Assembly: GCA_900469445.1 (NCBI GenBank)
Contig: UBXM01000019.1
Location: 69,782 to 133,781, forward strand
Length of the DNA: 64,000 nt
DNA from: Hyphomicrobiales bacterium
GTDB taxonomy: Bacteria; Pseudomonadota; Alphaproteobacteria; Rhizobiales; Rhizobiaceae
Reading direction: 5' to 3'
Below are positions 41,208-51,170 of the stretch, piece after piece. The translations under genes were made by a program, and so were the position numbers. The notes below the pieces were generated by a model. The model searched no databases. It was not told where the DNA came from and saw only the letters and a program-made list of their open reading frames with translations. The first letter of the stretch is position 1. Every line of letters begins with the position of its first letter.

Positions 41208-42091
41208 CAGCTTCCGGCGGCCTCCTTTCGCGCAGTATCAACGCGGTCATCCGCGGGCTGATGCGTGCGACCGGAACGTCGCTGAACGGCCAAACGCTGA
41301 TGCTTTGCGGTCATGACGAGTTGCATGCCGCGCTCGATGCGATGCACCGGGACGGCAATTTCGGTGCGCAGGATCGCGACCGGCTGAGCGAGCTGTTCGA
41401 TCTCACCGAGCTGGAAGTTTCCGACGTGATGCGCCACCGCATGGCGATGGTGGCCGTCAATGCGGATGATCCGGCGGATGTGATCGTGCGCACGGTGCTC
41501 GAAAGCCCCTATACGCGCATGCCGGTGTGGCGCAATTCGACGGAAAACATCATCGGTGTCGTGCATGCCAAGGATTTGCTGCGCGCGCTGCTGGAGCCGG
41601 ACACGACGCCTGCCGATGTCGATATATTGAAGATCATGCAGAAGCCTTGGTTCGTGCCCGACAGTACGAGCCTCAAGGATCAGCTCGCGGCCTTCCTGAA
41701 GCGCAAGGTACATTTCGCCGTCGTGGTCGATGAATATGGCGAGGTGCAGGGCATCGTCACGCTGGAAGACATCATGGAAGAGATCGTCGGCGACATTGCC
41801 GACGAACACGATGTCGAGATCCAGGGCGTGCGCAAGGAAGCCAACGGTTCGATCGTGGTCGATGGCTCGGTGCCGATCCGCGACCTCAATCGCGCGCTCG
41901 GCTGGGACCTGCCGGATGACGATGCGACGACGATCGCCGGGCTGGTGATCAATTCGTCCAAGCTTATTCCCGAAGAACGGCAGGCGTTTACGTTCTATGG
42001 CAAGCGGTTTGTCGTGATGAAGCGTGAAAAGAACCGGATCACCCGGCTGAGGATCAGGCCGGCTGATGATGCTGTGCTTCCGGCGGAGTGA
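41204..42091 (+). CDS. CorC/HlyC-type CBS protein lacking the DUF21 membrane domain
   Basis: 295 residues: a short basic start (INAVIRGLMRATGTSL), two CBS domains (about 65-185: TRMPVWRNSTENIIGVVHAKDLL and FAVVVDEYGEVQGIVTLEDIMEEIVGD) and a CorC_HlyC transporter-associated domain at the end. Relatives I know in this position after aroB are about 430 residues with an N-terminal four-helix DUF21 transport domain; here the ATG overlaps the aroB stop and that domain is missing. It may still regulate a partner or be a decayed gene. Confidence 0.75.
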   Translation: MTASGGLLSRSINAVIRGLMRATGTSLNGQTLMLCGHDELHAALDAMHRDGNFGAQDRDRLSELFDLTELEVSDVMRHRMAMVAVNADDPADVIVRTVLESPYTRMPVWRNSTENIIGVVHAKDLLRALLEPDTTPADVDILKIMQKPWFVPDSTSLKDQLAAFLKRKVHFAVVVDEYGEVQGIVTLEDIMEEIVGDIADEHDVEIQGVRKEANGSIVVDGSVPIRDLNRALGWDLPDDDATTIAGLVINSSKLIPEERQAFTFYGKRFVVMKREKNRITRLRIRPADDAVLPAE

Positions 42092-42199
42092 TTTCGGTTC
42101 GGGCGACATTCTTAATGCTGACAAATGATCACGAAAGTTTAGCTCAATCTTCAGTTTTGTAACCTAACGCCGGCACTACCGTATGTTTAAGGTATTGCC

Positions 42200-43375
42200 A
42201 TGAGTATCGTGACATTGGAGCAGGTGGAGGCCCAGATAGCGCATCGTTTCGCGCTTCTGCGTTTCAGGCCGGAAATCGAATTGCTGTTCAGGCGGGATTA
42301 TGTCGCGGAGCGCAATCGCCTCATCGGCATCTGGGTCGCGATCGGTCTTTTGATCTACAATCTGGTTTATTTCGGCGATCGGGCCATGATCCCCGACGTG
42401 TTGACCGAAGTGACGGCGCTCAGGTTTCTGGTGTTCACGCCCGCCGTCATCGCATCGGCTTTCGCGGTGCGGCACTGGCCGAGTTCACGTCTTTATGATG
42501 CCTTGAGCGTCTTTGTTGCAGTCCTGGGTGTCAGCCTGCCAATGGCGGCTGCCGTCGGTAGCCAGAGTTCCTATCTTCTGATCTACCAGAACTACAATGC
42601 TGCGGCCTTCCTGTTTTTCGTCATCGCCTTGCGGCCTTTGTTTCGCGCCATACTGACCGGACTGGCGCTGATGTGTCTCTCACATCTTTCCGCCGCCTAT
42701 CTGACCGACGCATTCGATGCCGTTACCTTTGGCGGCATCGTGACGTTTTACCTGATGCTGTCGATATTCCTCGCCGCCGCCGCCTATTTCCTGGAGCGCA
42801 CCGACCGGCGTAATTTTCTCAACCAGTTGCGCGCAAGCCTTCTTTACCGGCGGCTGGAGGTCAATTCCGAGCGCGACGAGCTGACCGGGCTTCTGAACCG
42901 CCGGTCACTGGCGCGTATAGGACGCGAAATCTGGAGCGTTGAGGCCGCGCCGCAGGTGGTTTCGGTCATCCTGCTCGATATCGATCATTTCAAGCGCTTC
43001 AACGACCTTTATGGGCATCTCGATGGAGATGCCTGCATCCGCACTGTTTCGCAGCACATCTGCGCGACAGTGGGCAAGGGGCATTCGGTTTTCCGTTTCG
43101 GTGGAGAAGAGATGTTGATCCTGCTGCCGGGGCAGGGGTCTCCGCAGGCCGTGGCCATGGCTGAAAAGATCCGCAGGGCGATCGAGGAGCTGGCCATTCC
43201 GCATGGCAGGTCGGATCATGATATCGTGACCGCAAGCCTCGGCGTTGCTTCCGCCATGCCTGCGCAGATGGCGATCGAAAAGCTTCTCCAGCGGGCAGAT
43301 GAGGCGCTTTACGAGGCCAAGCACCGTGGGCGCAACATGGTCGTTATCGCCGAAGAGCCGCAGATCGCGGCTTAG
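42200..43375 (+). CDS. Membrane diguanylate cyclase (GGDEF)
   Basis: A 391-residue protein. About six hydrophobic segments occupy residues 40-200 (LIGIWVAIGLLIYNLVYF, LRFLVFTPAVIASAFAV and later ones). The GGDEF domain starts near DELTGLLNRRSL and holds the active FGGEEM and LLDIDHFKRFND. Makes c-di-GMP at the inner membrane. The RxxD inhibitory site normally five residues before GGEE is not visible (VGKGHSVF), so product inhibition may be missing. Monocistronic, with a 108-base upstream gap. Confidence 0.9.
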   Translation: MSIVTLEQVEAQIAHRFALLRFRPEIELLFRRDYVAERNRLIGIWVAIGLLIYNLVYFGDRAMIPDVLTEVTALRFLVFTPAVIASAFAVRHWPSSRLYDALSVFVAVLGVSLPMAAAVGSQSSYLLIYQNYNAAAFLFFVIALRPLFRAILTGLALMCLSHLSAAYLTDAFDAVTFGGIVTFYLMLSIFLAAAAYFLERTDRRNFLNQLRASLLYRRLEVNSERDELTGLLNRRSLARIGREIWSVEAAPQVVSVILLDIDHFKRFNDLYGHLDGDACIRTVSQHICATVGKGHSVFRFGGEEMLILLPGQGSPQAVAMAEKIRRAIEELAIPHGRSDHDIVTASLGVASAMPAQMAIEKLLQRADEALYEAKHRGRNMVVIAEEPQIAA

Positions 43376-43411
43376 TCGGATAGAATGCGATCTGTGAAGC
43401 TTCGCAAGGGC

Positions 43412-43440
43412 GTGGGGCCGGGGCTTGGTCTTCGCCCCAC
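43412..43440. terminator. Possible bidirectional terminator hairpin
   Basis: GTGGGGC (43412-43418) and GCCCCAC (43434-43440) pair perfectly in the gap between the convergent cyclase and bolA genes. No T run on either side, so termination strength is uncertain. Confidence 0.35.
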
Positions 43441-43460
43441 CAATCCCTATCTAAACCCCA

Positions 43461-43742
43461 TCACCAGCGCGTCGGTTCTCCCGGTGCTGCGGCTTCCACC
43501 GCAAGCGCGTGAAGACCGGCGTCCAGTTCCGGTTTCAGAAGGGCATTCACCGTCCGATGCCGGTCGATCCGGCTCATGCCTGAAAAGGCTGCTGCGACGA
43601 TACGCACACGCATATGTGTTTCGCCTTCTCCATCCATGCCCGGCTGATGGCCGGCATGCTGATGGCTTTCGTTGATCACATCGAGCCTTTCGGGCGCGAG
43701 ATTATCGCGAAGTGTGGCTTCGATACGGGCTCTGATGGACAT
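43461..43742 (-). CDS. BolA family protein
   Basis: 93 residues from MSIRARIEATLRDNLAPERL; contains the BolA hallmark ESHQHAGH, GETHMRVRIV and FSGMSRIDRHRTVNALLKPEL. BolA proteins pair with monothiol glutaredoxins in iron-sulfur handling. Divergent from the J-domain gene. Rhizobial genomes usually show bolA, J-domain, cobS, cobT in this order. Confidence 0.9.
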   Translation of the reverse strand: MSIRARIEATLRDNLAPERLDVINESHQHAGHQPGMDGEGETHMRVRIVAAAFSGMSRIDRHRTVNALLKPELDAGLHALAVEAAAPGEPTRW

Positions 43743-43847
43743 TTTTAGGCTCCGGTAGTCGGCGCAAGAGGGTGATCCAGAAACCAGCAACAAACCGCTT
43801 TGTCAATTCTTGTTTGGCCCCATCTTGGGCCCCATAATGAGTGCCTC

Positions 43848-44477
43848 ATGAAGCTCGACTCCAAATATTTCGACCGGATCCGGACGCGCCGGAAAAGGCA
43901 GCAAGATGCCCCGCCGCAAGCGCCGACCTGTCAGTGGGACGGCTGCGACAGGCCAGGTGTGCACAAGGCGCCGGTCGGGCGGAATGCCGAAGGCCAGTTC
44001 TTCATTTTCTGCTTCGAGCATGTGAAGGAATACAACAAGGGCTATAACTATTTCTCCGGCCTGTCGGACGGCGAGATCGCGCGCTACCAGAAGGAAGCAA
44101 TCACCGGTCATCGCCCGACATGGAAGGTCGGCGTCAACAAGGACGCCAAGGACGGGCCGATCCATTCGTCGTCACGCTCGGGTTCCGCCTATACGCAGCA
44201 GCGCTTCAAGGATCCTTTCGGCTTCGTTTCGCAGGCGCGGGCCGGCGGTGGCGGTCGTTACGAGACTCAGGGACGGAAGCTGAAGACACTGGAAGCCAAG
44301 GCTTTCAACACGATGGAGCTTGGCGCCAACGCGACCTCGAGCGAGATCAAGACCCGCTACAAGGAACTGGTGAAAAAGCACCATCCTGATGCCAATGGCG
44401 GTGACCGCGGCTCGGAGGAACGTTTTCGTGCCGTGGTGCAAGCATATCAGTTGTTGAAGCAGGCGGGTTTCTGCTAA
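43848..44477 (+). CDS. J-domain (DnaJ-like) protein
   Basis: 209 residues from MKLDSKYFDRIRTRRK. The N-terminal part contains CQWDGCDRPGVHKAP and FCFEHV (a possible four-Cys/His metal site); the J domain is at the C-terminus with KELVKKHHPDANGGD carrying the HPD motif. It stimulates DnaK-type chaperone ATPase. Placement ahead of cobST is conserved in relatives and suggests a link to cobaltochelatase assembly, which is not proven. Confidence 0.9.
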   Translation: MKLDSKYFDRIRTRRKRQQDAPPQAPTCQWDGCDRPGVHKAPVGRNAEGQFFIFCFEHVKEYNKGYNYFSGLSDGEIARYQKEAITGHRPTWKVGVNKDAKDGPIHSSSRSGSAYTQQRFKDPFGFVSQARAGGGGRYETQGRKLKTLEAKAFNTMELGANATSSEIKTRYKELVKKHHPDANGGDRGSEERFRAVVQAYQLLKQAGFC

Positions 44478-44538
44478 GCCTCAAAAATCAAGGCAGCGTG
44501 ATTGATGGCCGGGCGGTCGCCCGTGCCCTGGAGTTATG

Positions 44539-45531
44539 ATGAGCAAGATTGACCTGGATATTACCAACCTCCCCGACACGACGGTTTCGGTTCGGGAAGT
44601 TTTCGGCATCGATACCGATCTGATGGTTCCCGCCTACAGCAATGGCGACCCTTACGTGCCGGACCTCGATCCGGACTATCTCTTCGATCGCGACACGACG
44701 CTCGCCATTCTTGCAGGCTTTGCCCATAACCGACGCGTGATGGTCTCCGGCTTCCACGGTACCGGTAAATCCACCCATATCGAGCAGGTCGCAGCCCGCC
44801 TCAACTGGCCTTGCGTGCGTATCAACCTCGATAGCCATGTCAGCCGTATCGATCTCGTCGGCAAGGATGCGATCGTTCTCAAAGACGGCAAGCAGATCAC
44901 CGAATTCAAGGACGGCATCCTGCCCTGGGCCTACCAGCACAATGTCGCGCTCGTCTTCGACGAATATGATGCCGGCCGCCCGGACGTGATGTTCGTCATC
45001 CAGCGCGTCTTGGAAAGTTCCGGCCGCCTGACGCTGCTCGACCAGAGCCGCGTCATCCGTCCTCACCCTGCCTTCCGCATTTTTGCGACGGCCAACACCG
45101 TGGGTCTCGGCGATACGACCGGCCTCTATCACGGCACACAGCAGATCAACCAGGCGCAGATGGACCGCTGGTCCATCGTAACCACGCTGAACTACCTGCC
45201 GCATGAGAAGGAAGTCGATATCGTTGCCGCCAAGGTGAAGTCGTTCGGCGCCACCAAGGAAGGTCGCGAGACGGTTTCCAAGATGGTCCGTGTTGCCGAT
45301 CTCACCCGTTCGGCCTTCATCAACGGCGACCTGTCGACCGTGATGAGCCCGCGTACCGTCATCACCTGGGCTGAAAACGCTGAGATCTTCGGTGACGTGG
45401 CCTTCGCCTTCCGCATTACCTTCCTCAACAAGTGCGATGAGCTGGAGCGGACCCTGGTGGCCGAGCAGTACCAGCGCGCCTTCGGCGTCGAGCTGAAGGA
45501 AAGCGCCGCCAACATCGTACTGGGAGCATAA
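44539..45531 (+). CDS. cobS: Cobaltochelatase subunit CobS
   Basis: About 330 residues from [13 protein letters not shown] (an ATG one codon earlier is possible). AAA+ ATPase: Walker [10 protein letters not shown], Walker [11 protein letters not shown], sensor [12 protein letters not shown]. With CobT it forms the ATPase chaperone that drives cobalt insertion by CobN into hydrogenobyrinate diamide in aerobic cobalamin synthesis. CobN is not in the window. Confidence 0.97.
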   Translation: MSKIDLDITNLPDTTVSVREVFGIDTDLMVPAYSNGDPYVPDLDPDYLFDRDTTLAILAGFAHNRRVMVSGFHGTGKSTHIEQVAARLNWPCVRINLDSHVSRIDLVGKDAIVLKDGKQITEFKDGILPWAYQHNVALVFDEYDAGRPDVMFVIQRVLESSGRLTLLDQSRVIRPHPAFRIFATANTVGLGDTTGLYHGTQQINQAQMDRWSIVTTLNYLPHEKEVDIVAAKVKSFGATKEGRETVSKMVRVADLTRSAFINGDLSTVMSPRTVITWAENAEIFGDVAFAFRITFLNKCDELERTLVAEQYQRAFGVELKESAANIVLGA

Positions 45532-45550
45532 GGCAGAGGAAGCGAAGCCT

Positions 45551-47458
45551 ATGGCAGGTCGCGGAGACAATTCCAAGGGCAAGCCCGCCGGTCCGGTCGA
45601 TACCGAACCGATGCGGCGGGCGATAACCGGCTGCGTGCGGTCGATCGCCGGCAATCACGAGGTGGAGGTTTCCTTCGCCAACGAGCGTCCGGGTCTGGCC
45701 GGCGAGCGTATTCGCCTGCCGGAAATTTCCAAGCGCCCGACAGCGCACGAGCTTGCGGTGACGCGTGGTCTTGGCGATTCAATGGCCTTGCGGATCGCCT
45801 GCCACGACAGCAATGTCCACGCGACGCTTTCGCCCCAGGGGTCGGACGCACGGGCGATTTTCGATGCCGTCGAGCAGGCGCGCGTCGAATCGATCGGCGC
45901 GCTGCGCATGGCGGGTGTCGCCGCCAACCTCAATTCGATGCAGGAAGAGAAATACGCCAAGGCGAATTTCTCCGGCATCGAGCGGCAGGAAGAAGCGCCG
46001 ATCGGCGAGGCGGTCGCCATGCTGGTGCGCGAAAAGCTGACCGGCCAGAAGCCGCCGGAAAGCGCCGGAAAGGTGCTCGATCTCTGGCGTCCTTTCATCG
46101 AGCAGAACGCTTCTGGCGATCTCGACAACCTGAAAAACGTGATCGAGGACCAGCAGGCCTTCGCCAAGCTCGTCCGCCACATGCTGTCCTCGATGCAGAT
46201 GGCCGAGGATCTGGACGGCGACGAAAACGAGCCGGAAGAGATCGAGAACCAGTCGGAAGAGGATCAGCCGAGCAGCGGCGAGACCGAGAACGAAGAGGTC
46301 GAGGAAGAAGCCGGATCCGATGCCGCCCCCGCAGAGCAGAGCGATGCGGCTGACGAGGAGATGGACGAAGGCGAGATGGACGGCGCGGAAATGTCGGACG
46401 ACGAGATGTCCGACGAGGCCGACGACCATTCCGAAACGCCCGGCGAGACACGCCGCCCGAACAGCCCGTTCGACGATTTCAACGAGAAGGTGGATTATCA
46501 CATCTTCACGCAGGAATTCGACGAGGAGATTACCGCCGAAGAGCTTTGCGACGAGGCGGAACTCGATCGGCTGCGCGCTTTCTTGGACAAGCAGCTTGCT
46601 CACCTGCAGGGTGCCGTCGGTCGTCTGGCGAACCGCCTGCAGCGCCGCCTGATGGCGCAGCAGAACCGCTCCTGGGATTTCGATCTGGAAGAGGGGTATC
46701 TCGATCCGGCCCGTCTGGTGCGCCTGATCATCGACCCGATGCAGCCGCTCTCCTTCAAGAAGGAGCGCGACACGCAGTTCCGCGATACGGTCGTGACCCT
46801 CGTCATCGACAATTCCGGTTCGATGCGTGGGCGGCCGATCACGGTTGCCGCCTCCTGCGCCGATATTCTGGCCCGCACGCTGGAGCGTTGCGGCGTCAAG
46901 GTCGAGATCCTCGGCTTCACCACCAAGGCGTGGAAGGGCGGCCAGAGCCGCGAAAACTGGCTTGCCAGCGGCAAGCCGGCGTCGCCCGGCCGTCTCAACG
47001 ATCTGCGCCACATCATCTACAAGTCGGCCGATGCCCCGTGGCGTCGTTCGCGCCGCAATCTTGGCCTGATGATGCGCGAAGGCCTGCTCAAGGAAAACAT
47101 CGACGGTGAAGCGTTGATGTGGGCGCATAACCGGCTGATCAACCGGCCGGAACAGCGCAAGATCCTGATGATGATCTCGGATGGTGCGCCGGTCGATGAC
47201 AGCACGCTTTCGGTCAATCCGGGCAATTATCTGGAGCGGCATCTGCGCGCCGTCATCGAGCAGGTCGAGACAAAGTCGCCGGTGGAACTGCTGGCGATCG
47301 GTATCGGCCATGACGTGACGCGCTATTATCGCAATGCCGTGACCATCGTCGATGCCGACGAGCTTGCCGGTGCGATGACCGAGCAGCTTGCCGAACTGTT
47401 TGCCGACAAGGCGGCAGGTGGTGCTGCGCGCGGCGGTCGCATGCGCCGGGCCGGCTGA
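45551..47458 (+). CDS. cobT: Cobaltochelatase subunit CobT
   Basis: A 635-residue protein. A helical N-terminal part is followed by a strongly acidic region (about 220-300) and a C-terminal VWA domain with a MIDAS motif (DNSGSMRG) and metal-binding [10 protein letters not shown]. Pairs with CobS in the CobST complex. It begins 19 bases after cobS in the same operon. Confidence 0.97.
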   Translation: MAGRGDNSKGKPAGPVDTEPMRRAITGCVRSIAGNHEVEVSFANERPGLAGERIRLPEISKRPTAHELAVTRGLGDSMALRIACHDSNVHATLSPQGSDARAIFDAVEQARVESIGALRMAGVAANLNSMQEEKYAKANFSGIERQEEAPIGEAVAMLVREKLTGQKPPESAGKVLDLWRPFIEQNASGDLDNLKNVIEDQQAFAKLVRHMLSSMQMAEDLDGDENEPEEIENQSEEDQPSSGETENEEVEEEAGSDAAPAEQSDAADEEMDEGEMDGAEMSDDEMSDEADDHSETPGETRRPNSPFDDFNEKVDYHIFTQEFDEEITAEELCDEAELDRLRAFLDKQLAHLQGAVGRLANRLQRRLMAQQNRSWDFDLEEGYLDPARLVRLIIDPMQPLSFKKERDTQFRDTVVTLVIDNSGSMRGRPITVAASCADILARTLERCGVKVEILGFTTKAWKGGQSRENWLASGKPASPGRLNDLRHIIYKSADAPWRRSRRNLGLMMREGLLKENIDGEALMWAHNRLINRPEQRKILMMISDGAPVDDSTLSVNPGNYLERHLRAVIEQVETKSPVELLAIGIGHDVTRYYRNAVTIVDADELAGAMTEQLAELFADKAAGGAARGGRMRRAG

Positions 47459-47463
47459 CTTCG

Positions 47464-48453
47464 TTGTCGAAGCTCTCATACGTTCTTCTGGCCGGTGTCG
47501 TCCTTGCGATGATGCCGGCCATATCATTTGCACAGGATGCAGTGCAGGTGAGGGCGAAGCCGATCTCGCAATTCAAGTCCGGCTCCGATCAGACCGTGTT
47601 CGGGCCGCTGGAGTTTATCGGCGGCATCGAGTTCAGCTCGAACGATGGCCGCGTCCAGTCACTTTCCAGCATCCGGTTGCGGCCGGATGGCACGCGCTTC
47701 GTTTCCGTTCTCGATACGGGCGAGTGGCTGACCGGCCGGATCGCGCGGGATGCAGCGGGCAGGCTGTCCGGGCTTTCCGACGTTGCAGTCAGTCCCATCC
47801 TGATGCGTGATGGCCGTGCCGGTTCCAAATCCGCATCGGACGCCGAAGGGTTGGCGCTGCGCGACGGCGAGGCCTTTGTCAGCTTCGAGCAGCGGCACAG
47901 GATCGAGGCCTATCCCGATCCCGGTTTCGAGAGGTCGAAGCCCTCACGCGATGTAGATTTCCTCATCCCGCTACACGAGCTTCGGCGGAATGCCGGCATT
48001 GAAACGCTGGTCGTGTCGCCCGCTTCCAGCCCGCTTCAAGGCGGGCTTGTGGCGATCGCGGAGAGCAGCCGGGATGAAGCGGGCAATCTGCTTGCCGCGA
48101 TCGTCGATGGTCCACGGAAGGGGCAGTTCACGGTTGTGCGCCACGACCCTTATGATGCGACGGACGGCGCCTTCCTGCCGGACGGCGATCTGTTGCTTCT
48201 GGAGCGTCGGTTCAGTTTTGTCGGCGGAATGGGCATGCGTATCAGGCGCATCAAGGGCGCCGATATCCATCCCGGCTCTGTGGCCGATGGTGAGGTGCTG
48301 ATCGATGTCGGCATGAACCATGCGATCGACAATATGGAAGGTATCGACGTCGTCGAAGGGGCGGATGGGCAGCCACATCTTATTCTTGTCTCGGACGACA
48401 ACGGCAATTTTCTCCAACGTAACGTGATGCTGGAGTTCCGGTTGAAACCGTGA
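47464..48453 (+). CDS. Esterase-like/phytase-family beta-propeller protein (DUF, secreted)
   Basis: A 329-residue protein starting at a TTG (47464), five bases after the cobT stop. A signal peptide (YVLLAGVVLAMMPAISFAQ) precedes a beta-rich body with repeated blade-like strands (DAEGLALRDGEAFVSFEQ, GEVLIDVGMN, DNMEGIDVVEG). It fits the esterase-like activity of phytase family. Periplasmic location is predicted; substrate unknown. Confidence 0.75.
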   Translation: MSKLSYVLLAGVVLAMMPAISFAQDAVQVRAKPISQFKSGSDQTVFGPLEFIGGIEFSSNDGRVQSLSSIRLRPDGTRFVSVLDTGEWLTGRIARDAAGRLSGLSDVAVSPILMRDGRAGSKSASDAEGLALRDGEAFVSFEQRHRIEAYPDPGFERSKPSRDVDFLIPLHELRRNAGIETLVVSPASSPLQGGLVAIAESSRDEAGNLLAAIVDGPRKGQFTVVRHDPYDATDGAFLPDGDLLLLERRFSFVGGMGMRIRRIKGADIHPGSVADGEVLIDVGMNHAIDNMEGIDVVEGADGQPHLILVSDDNGNFLQRNVMLEFRLKP

Positions 48454-48499
48454 TCGCGGTTCTTTAGCCTTCTCCATTGTGTGCATGGAGGATTGGGCG

Positions 48500-49060
48500 A
48501 TGGTTCGTTTACATATCATGGGGGCATCGGGTTCCGGCACCACCACACTCGGCGCGGTCCTGGCCGCCCGTCTTGGTGTCGATCATCTGGATTCCGATGA
48601 TTTTTACTGGATGCCGACCGATCCGCCTTACACCACGCCACGGCCGATCGAGGCTCGCATCGATCTGCTTCATGAGCGAGCCAGGCCCGATCATGGGTGG
48701 ATATTGACGGGCTCTGCCCTCAAATGGGGCGTGTCCATCGAACCGCTCTATCAACTGATCGTGTTTCTGCAGCTGGATCCGGCCGTTCGTATGGGTCGCA
48801 TCCGTGCCCGCGAGATCGAGCGCTATGGTACGCGGATCGAGCCCGGCGGCGATATGGCTGTCAAGAGTCGAGAATTTCTGGAATGGGCGGAAAGTTATGA
48901 TGCAGCCGGGCCGGAACGGCGAAGCCTTGCGGCCCATGAAGCCTGGCTTGTAACCCAGACGGCGCCGATATTACGGCTGAATTCGTTGGGTTCGGTGACG
49001 GAGCTTGCAGATGCAATTCTCCGTCATCCTGTCGTTATGGCCAAAGCCGGCCAGTATTAG
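48500..49060 (+). CDS. P-loop nucleotide kinase-like protein
   Basis: About 186 residues from MVRLHIMGASGSGTTTLG (GGAGG eight bases upstream; an in-frame ATG seven codons earlier lacks a good site). Walker A GASGSGTTT and a LDSDDFYW motif match the adenylate kinase-like/AAA-18 small NTPase group. Catalytic partner or substrate unknown. Sits between the phytase-like gene and the convergent transporter gene, and its 3' end overlaps it by four bases. Confidence 0.8.
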   Translation: MVRLHIMGASGSGTTTLGAVLAARLGVDHLDSDDFYWMPTDPPYTTPRPIEARIDLLHERARPDHGWILTGSALKWGVSIEPLYQLIVFLQLDPAVRMGRIRAREIERYGTRIEPGGDMAVKSREFLEWAESYDAAGPERRSLAAHEAWLVTQTAPILRLNSLGSVTELADAILRHPVVMAKAGQY

Positions 49061-49695
49061 CGGGCAGGTGCGGCCTGCTGCATCGGCTTCAGTACGTTCA
49101 TCAGAGCGCCATAGGGCAGAAGCAGGACCACGCCGACCACGACCTTGACCACGAGATCGCCAAGACCCCAGGAGATCCAGCGCGGTGCTTCGGTGGACAT
49201 CACACCGAGGATCGGAGCCGATGCGGTGGCGAAGTCGAAGTTCGGACCGATGAAGGCGAAGACGGGCGCAAAGGCGATCGAGAAGAACAGGACCGTATCG
49301 ATCACCGTGCCGATCATCGAGGCGGCAAGCGGGGCCTTCCACCAGCTCTGGCGGCGCAGCTCGTTGAAGACGGAGATGTCGAGCAACTGGCCGATCAGGA
49401 AGGCGGTGCCGGAGGCGATCGCGATGCGTGGTTCCGAGAGCCAGAAGGACAGAGCGACGCCAACGACGAAGCCGACAAACACGATGCGACGGGCAATGGC
49501 CGGGCCGAACTGGCGGTTGGCGAGATCGGTGACGAGGAAGGCGACGGGATAGGTGAAAGCGCCCCAGGTGAGGATGTCGCCGAGAGCGATGCCCCACAGA
49601 GTTCCGGTCAGGTGGAACTGGACGAGAATGTTGGAGGCGACAACAATGGCTGCCATCGCGAGGGAATAGATAAGGGTATAGCGTGCTACTTGCAT
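49057..49695 (-). CDS. Queuosine precursor transporter (YhhQ/VUT family)
   Basis: A 212-residue membrane protein with about six hydrophobic helices (opening MQVARYTLIYSLAMAAIVVASNIL, then the conserved TDLANRQFGPAIAR). Imports preQ1/preQ0-type bases for tRNA queuosine. Its ATG lies nine bases after an AGGA that is partly inside a small leader hairpin (see regulatory entry). Confidence 0.85.
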   Translation of the reverse strand: MQVARYTLIYSLAMAAIVVASNILVQFHLTGTLWGIALGDILTWGAFTYPVAFLVTDLANRQFGPAIARRIVFVGFVVGVALSFWLSEPRIAIASGTAFLIGQLLDISVFNELRRQSWWKAPLAASMIGTVIDTVLFFSIAFAPVFAFIGPNFDFATASAPILGVMSTEAPRWISWGLGDLVVKVVVGVVLLLPYGALMNVLKPMQQAAPAR

Positions 49696-49699
49696 TTTT

Positions 49700-49729
49700 T
49701 TATCCTGGGGTATGCCACCAGTTGCGGGA
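49700..49729 (-). promoter_or_regulatory. Leader hairpin hiding the ribosome site of the queuosine transporter
   Basis: On the minus strand CTGGTGGCATACCCCAG folds as CTGG/CCAG with an AGGAT ribosome site just after it and an A-rich tail (ATAAAAAA) before the ATG. The compact stem-loop plus A-rich tail recalls preQ1-I riboswitches, which fits the gene, but the conserved loop sequence is not matched well. It may be a degenerate riboswitch or a simple RNA hairpin. Confidence 0.35.
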
Positions 49730-49741
49730 AGGCCAAGAGAA

Positions 49742-49773
49742 AAGGCTTGTCCGGTATTATCCGGTCAAGCCTT
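49742..49773 (-). terminator. Terminator between rpmB and the transporter
   Basis: Perfect arms AAGGCTTG-CCGG and CCGG-CAAGCCTT around ATAATA (with an A-A mismatch) form a strong hairpin followed by TTCTCTT on the minus strand. It ends the rpmB transcript, so the downstream transporter needs its own promoter. Confidence 0.7.
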
Positions 49774-49804
49774 CTCCAAAGCCGGTGATTGTAGAATTCG
49801 CTGA

Positions 49805-50101
49805 TTAAGCAGCAGCGACTTCTGCAGTCTTCTTGGCGATCTGGCGACGCAGCAGACGAGCGCGCATCGACAGTTCGGTCTCGTTGGCCTTCAGAAGGAA
49901 GGCGTCGAGGCCGCCGCGGTGTTCAACCGAACGCAGGGCGTGCGCGGAAACGCGCAGGCGGAAGCGCTGGCCGAGAGCGTCGGAGATCAGAGTGACCTGG
50001 CACAGGTTCGGCAGGAACCGACGACGGGTCTTGTTGTTGGCATGGCTGACGTTGTTGCCGGTCATTACGCCCTTGCCGGTCAGTTCGCATACACGAGACA
50101 T
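49805..50101 (-). CDS. rpmB: 50S ribosomal protein L28
   Basis: 98 residues from [20 protein letters not shown], the standard L28 opening, followed by [12 protein letters not shown]. Ribosome site AGGTGA is six bases upstream; the in-frame ATG 19 codons earlier is not used. Structural protein of the large subunit. Confidence 0.97.
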   Translation of the reverse strand: MSRVCELTGKGVMTGNNVSHANNKTRRRFLPNLCQVTLISDALGQRFRLRVSAHALRSVEHRGGLDAFLLKANETELSMRARLLRRQIAKKTAEVAAA

Positions 50102-50343
50102 GGCATTCACCTTTGTTTTCTTCTGCAATCGGAGGCTCATCCGGACAATGTCCGGCATGCCGATCCAACTGGTCTTGATTGGAAAGTTGCGGTTCTATAG
50201 TCAGTGAGGCCCGGCGCGTCAAGCCAAAACCTTGGCTATCGTGTGCCTTTGCACCGCGACGAACTGCAGCCGTGGCTATTTTCTTGCCATGATGCGCCTC
50301 TTATATCGGATTCTCGGAATTCTCAAACCGGTGCAGGCAAACC

Positions 50344-51114
50344 ATGTTTTCATTCATCCGCCCGCTAGCGGGAGTTGTTTTCCTCCTCGCCGCGAGTGCC
50401 TCGCCGGCGCTGTCTGCCGAGAAGCATGTCACCGATTATGACATCACGCTGGGCATCCTGCCGATTGGTACGGCAACCTTTTCCAGCGAGTTCGATGGCA
50501 ATGGTTACAAGATCAACGGCATCTTCAAATCCGGCGGCATCGTCAACATCATCAAAAAGGTGTCGGCCGAAACGAATGTGGCGGGGCGGATAAAGGGCGA
50601 TCGTCTTCAGGCCGACCGATACAATCTGGTCTACAAGCTCGGCAAACGGACGCGGATCTATGATGTCATCTATACGAACGGCAATGTGACGGACACGACG
50701 ATCACGCCGGCACCCCGCCGCAAGGCGGAAAACTGGGTGCCGGTGACGCCGCAGGATTTGCGTTCGGTTCTCGATCCCTTGAGCGGATTGATCTTCCCGG
50801 AAGGTGCTAAGGTCTGCCCGAGCCGGGTTCCCGTCTATGACGGGGAGTCGCGGATGGACCTTCTTTTGAGCCAGGAGGGGACAAAACCCTACGAAACGAA
50901 GGGCTTCAAGGGCGAGGTCATCGTCTGCACCGTCCGCTACCAGCCGAAATCCGGTTACCGTAAGGGGCGCGATGACATCGAGTATCTGAAAAAGACGCCG
51001 ATGGAAGTGTGGTTCGCCAAGGCTGACGGTGCCAATGTCTATGCTCCCATCTATGCCCGTATCCCGACAAGAATGGGACCGCTTTATATAACGGCCGCCC
51101 GATACGGCGGTTGA
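50344..51114 (+). CDS. DUF3108 periplasmic protein
   Basis: A 256-residue protein with a signal peptide (FIRPLAGVVFLLAASASPALSAE) and a beta-rich body typical of DUF3108 (YDITLGILPIGTATF, YKINGIFKSGGIVNIIKK, RMGPLYITAARY). Predicted periplasmic or outer-membrane associated; function not known. The 242 bases before it (50102-50343) show no gene. Confidence 0.85.
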   Translation: MFSFIRPLAGVVFLLAASASPALSAEKHVTDYDITLGILPIGTATFSSEFDGNGYKINGIFKSGGIVNIIKKVSAETNVAGRIKGDRLQADRYNLVYKLGKRTRIYDVIYTNGNVTDTTITPAPRRKAENWVPVTPQDLRSVLDPLSGLIFPEGAKVCPSRVPVYDGESRMDLLLSQEGTKPYETKGFKGEVIVCTVRYQPKSGYRKGRDDIEYLKKTPMEVWFAKADGANVYAPIYARIPTRMGPLYITAARYGG

Positions 51115-51170
51115 CGAGCAAGGCCCGGCGCGGGAAGAGTAGGCCCAAAAATGCATAAGAGGGGCCTGAG

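Noticed and set aside
45779..47533. A 584-codon minus-strand frame opposite cobT
   Set aside because: Antisense shadow of cobT with odd Arg/His-rich content and no recognisable domain.
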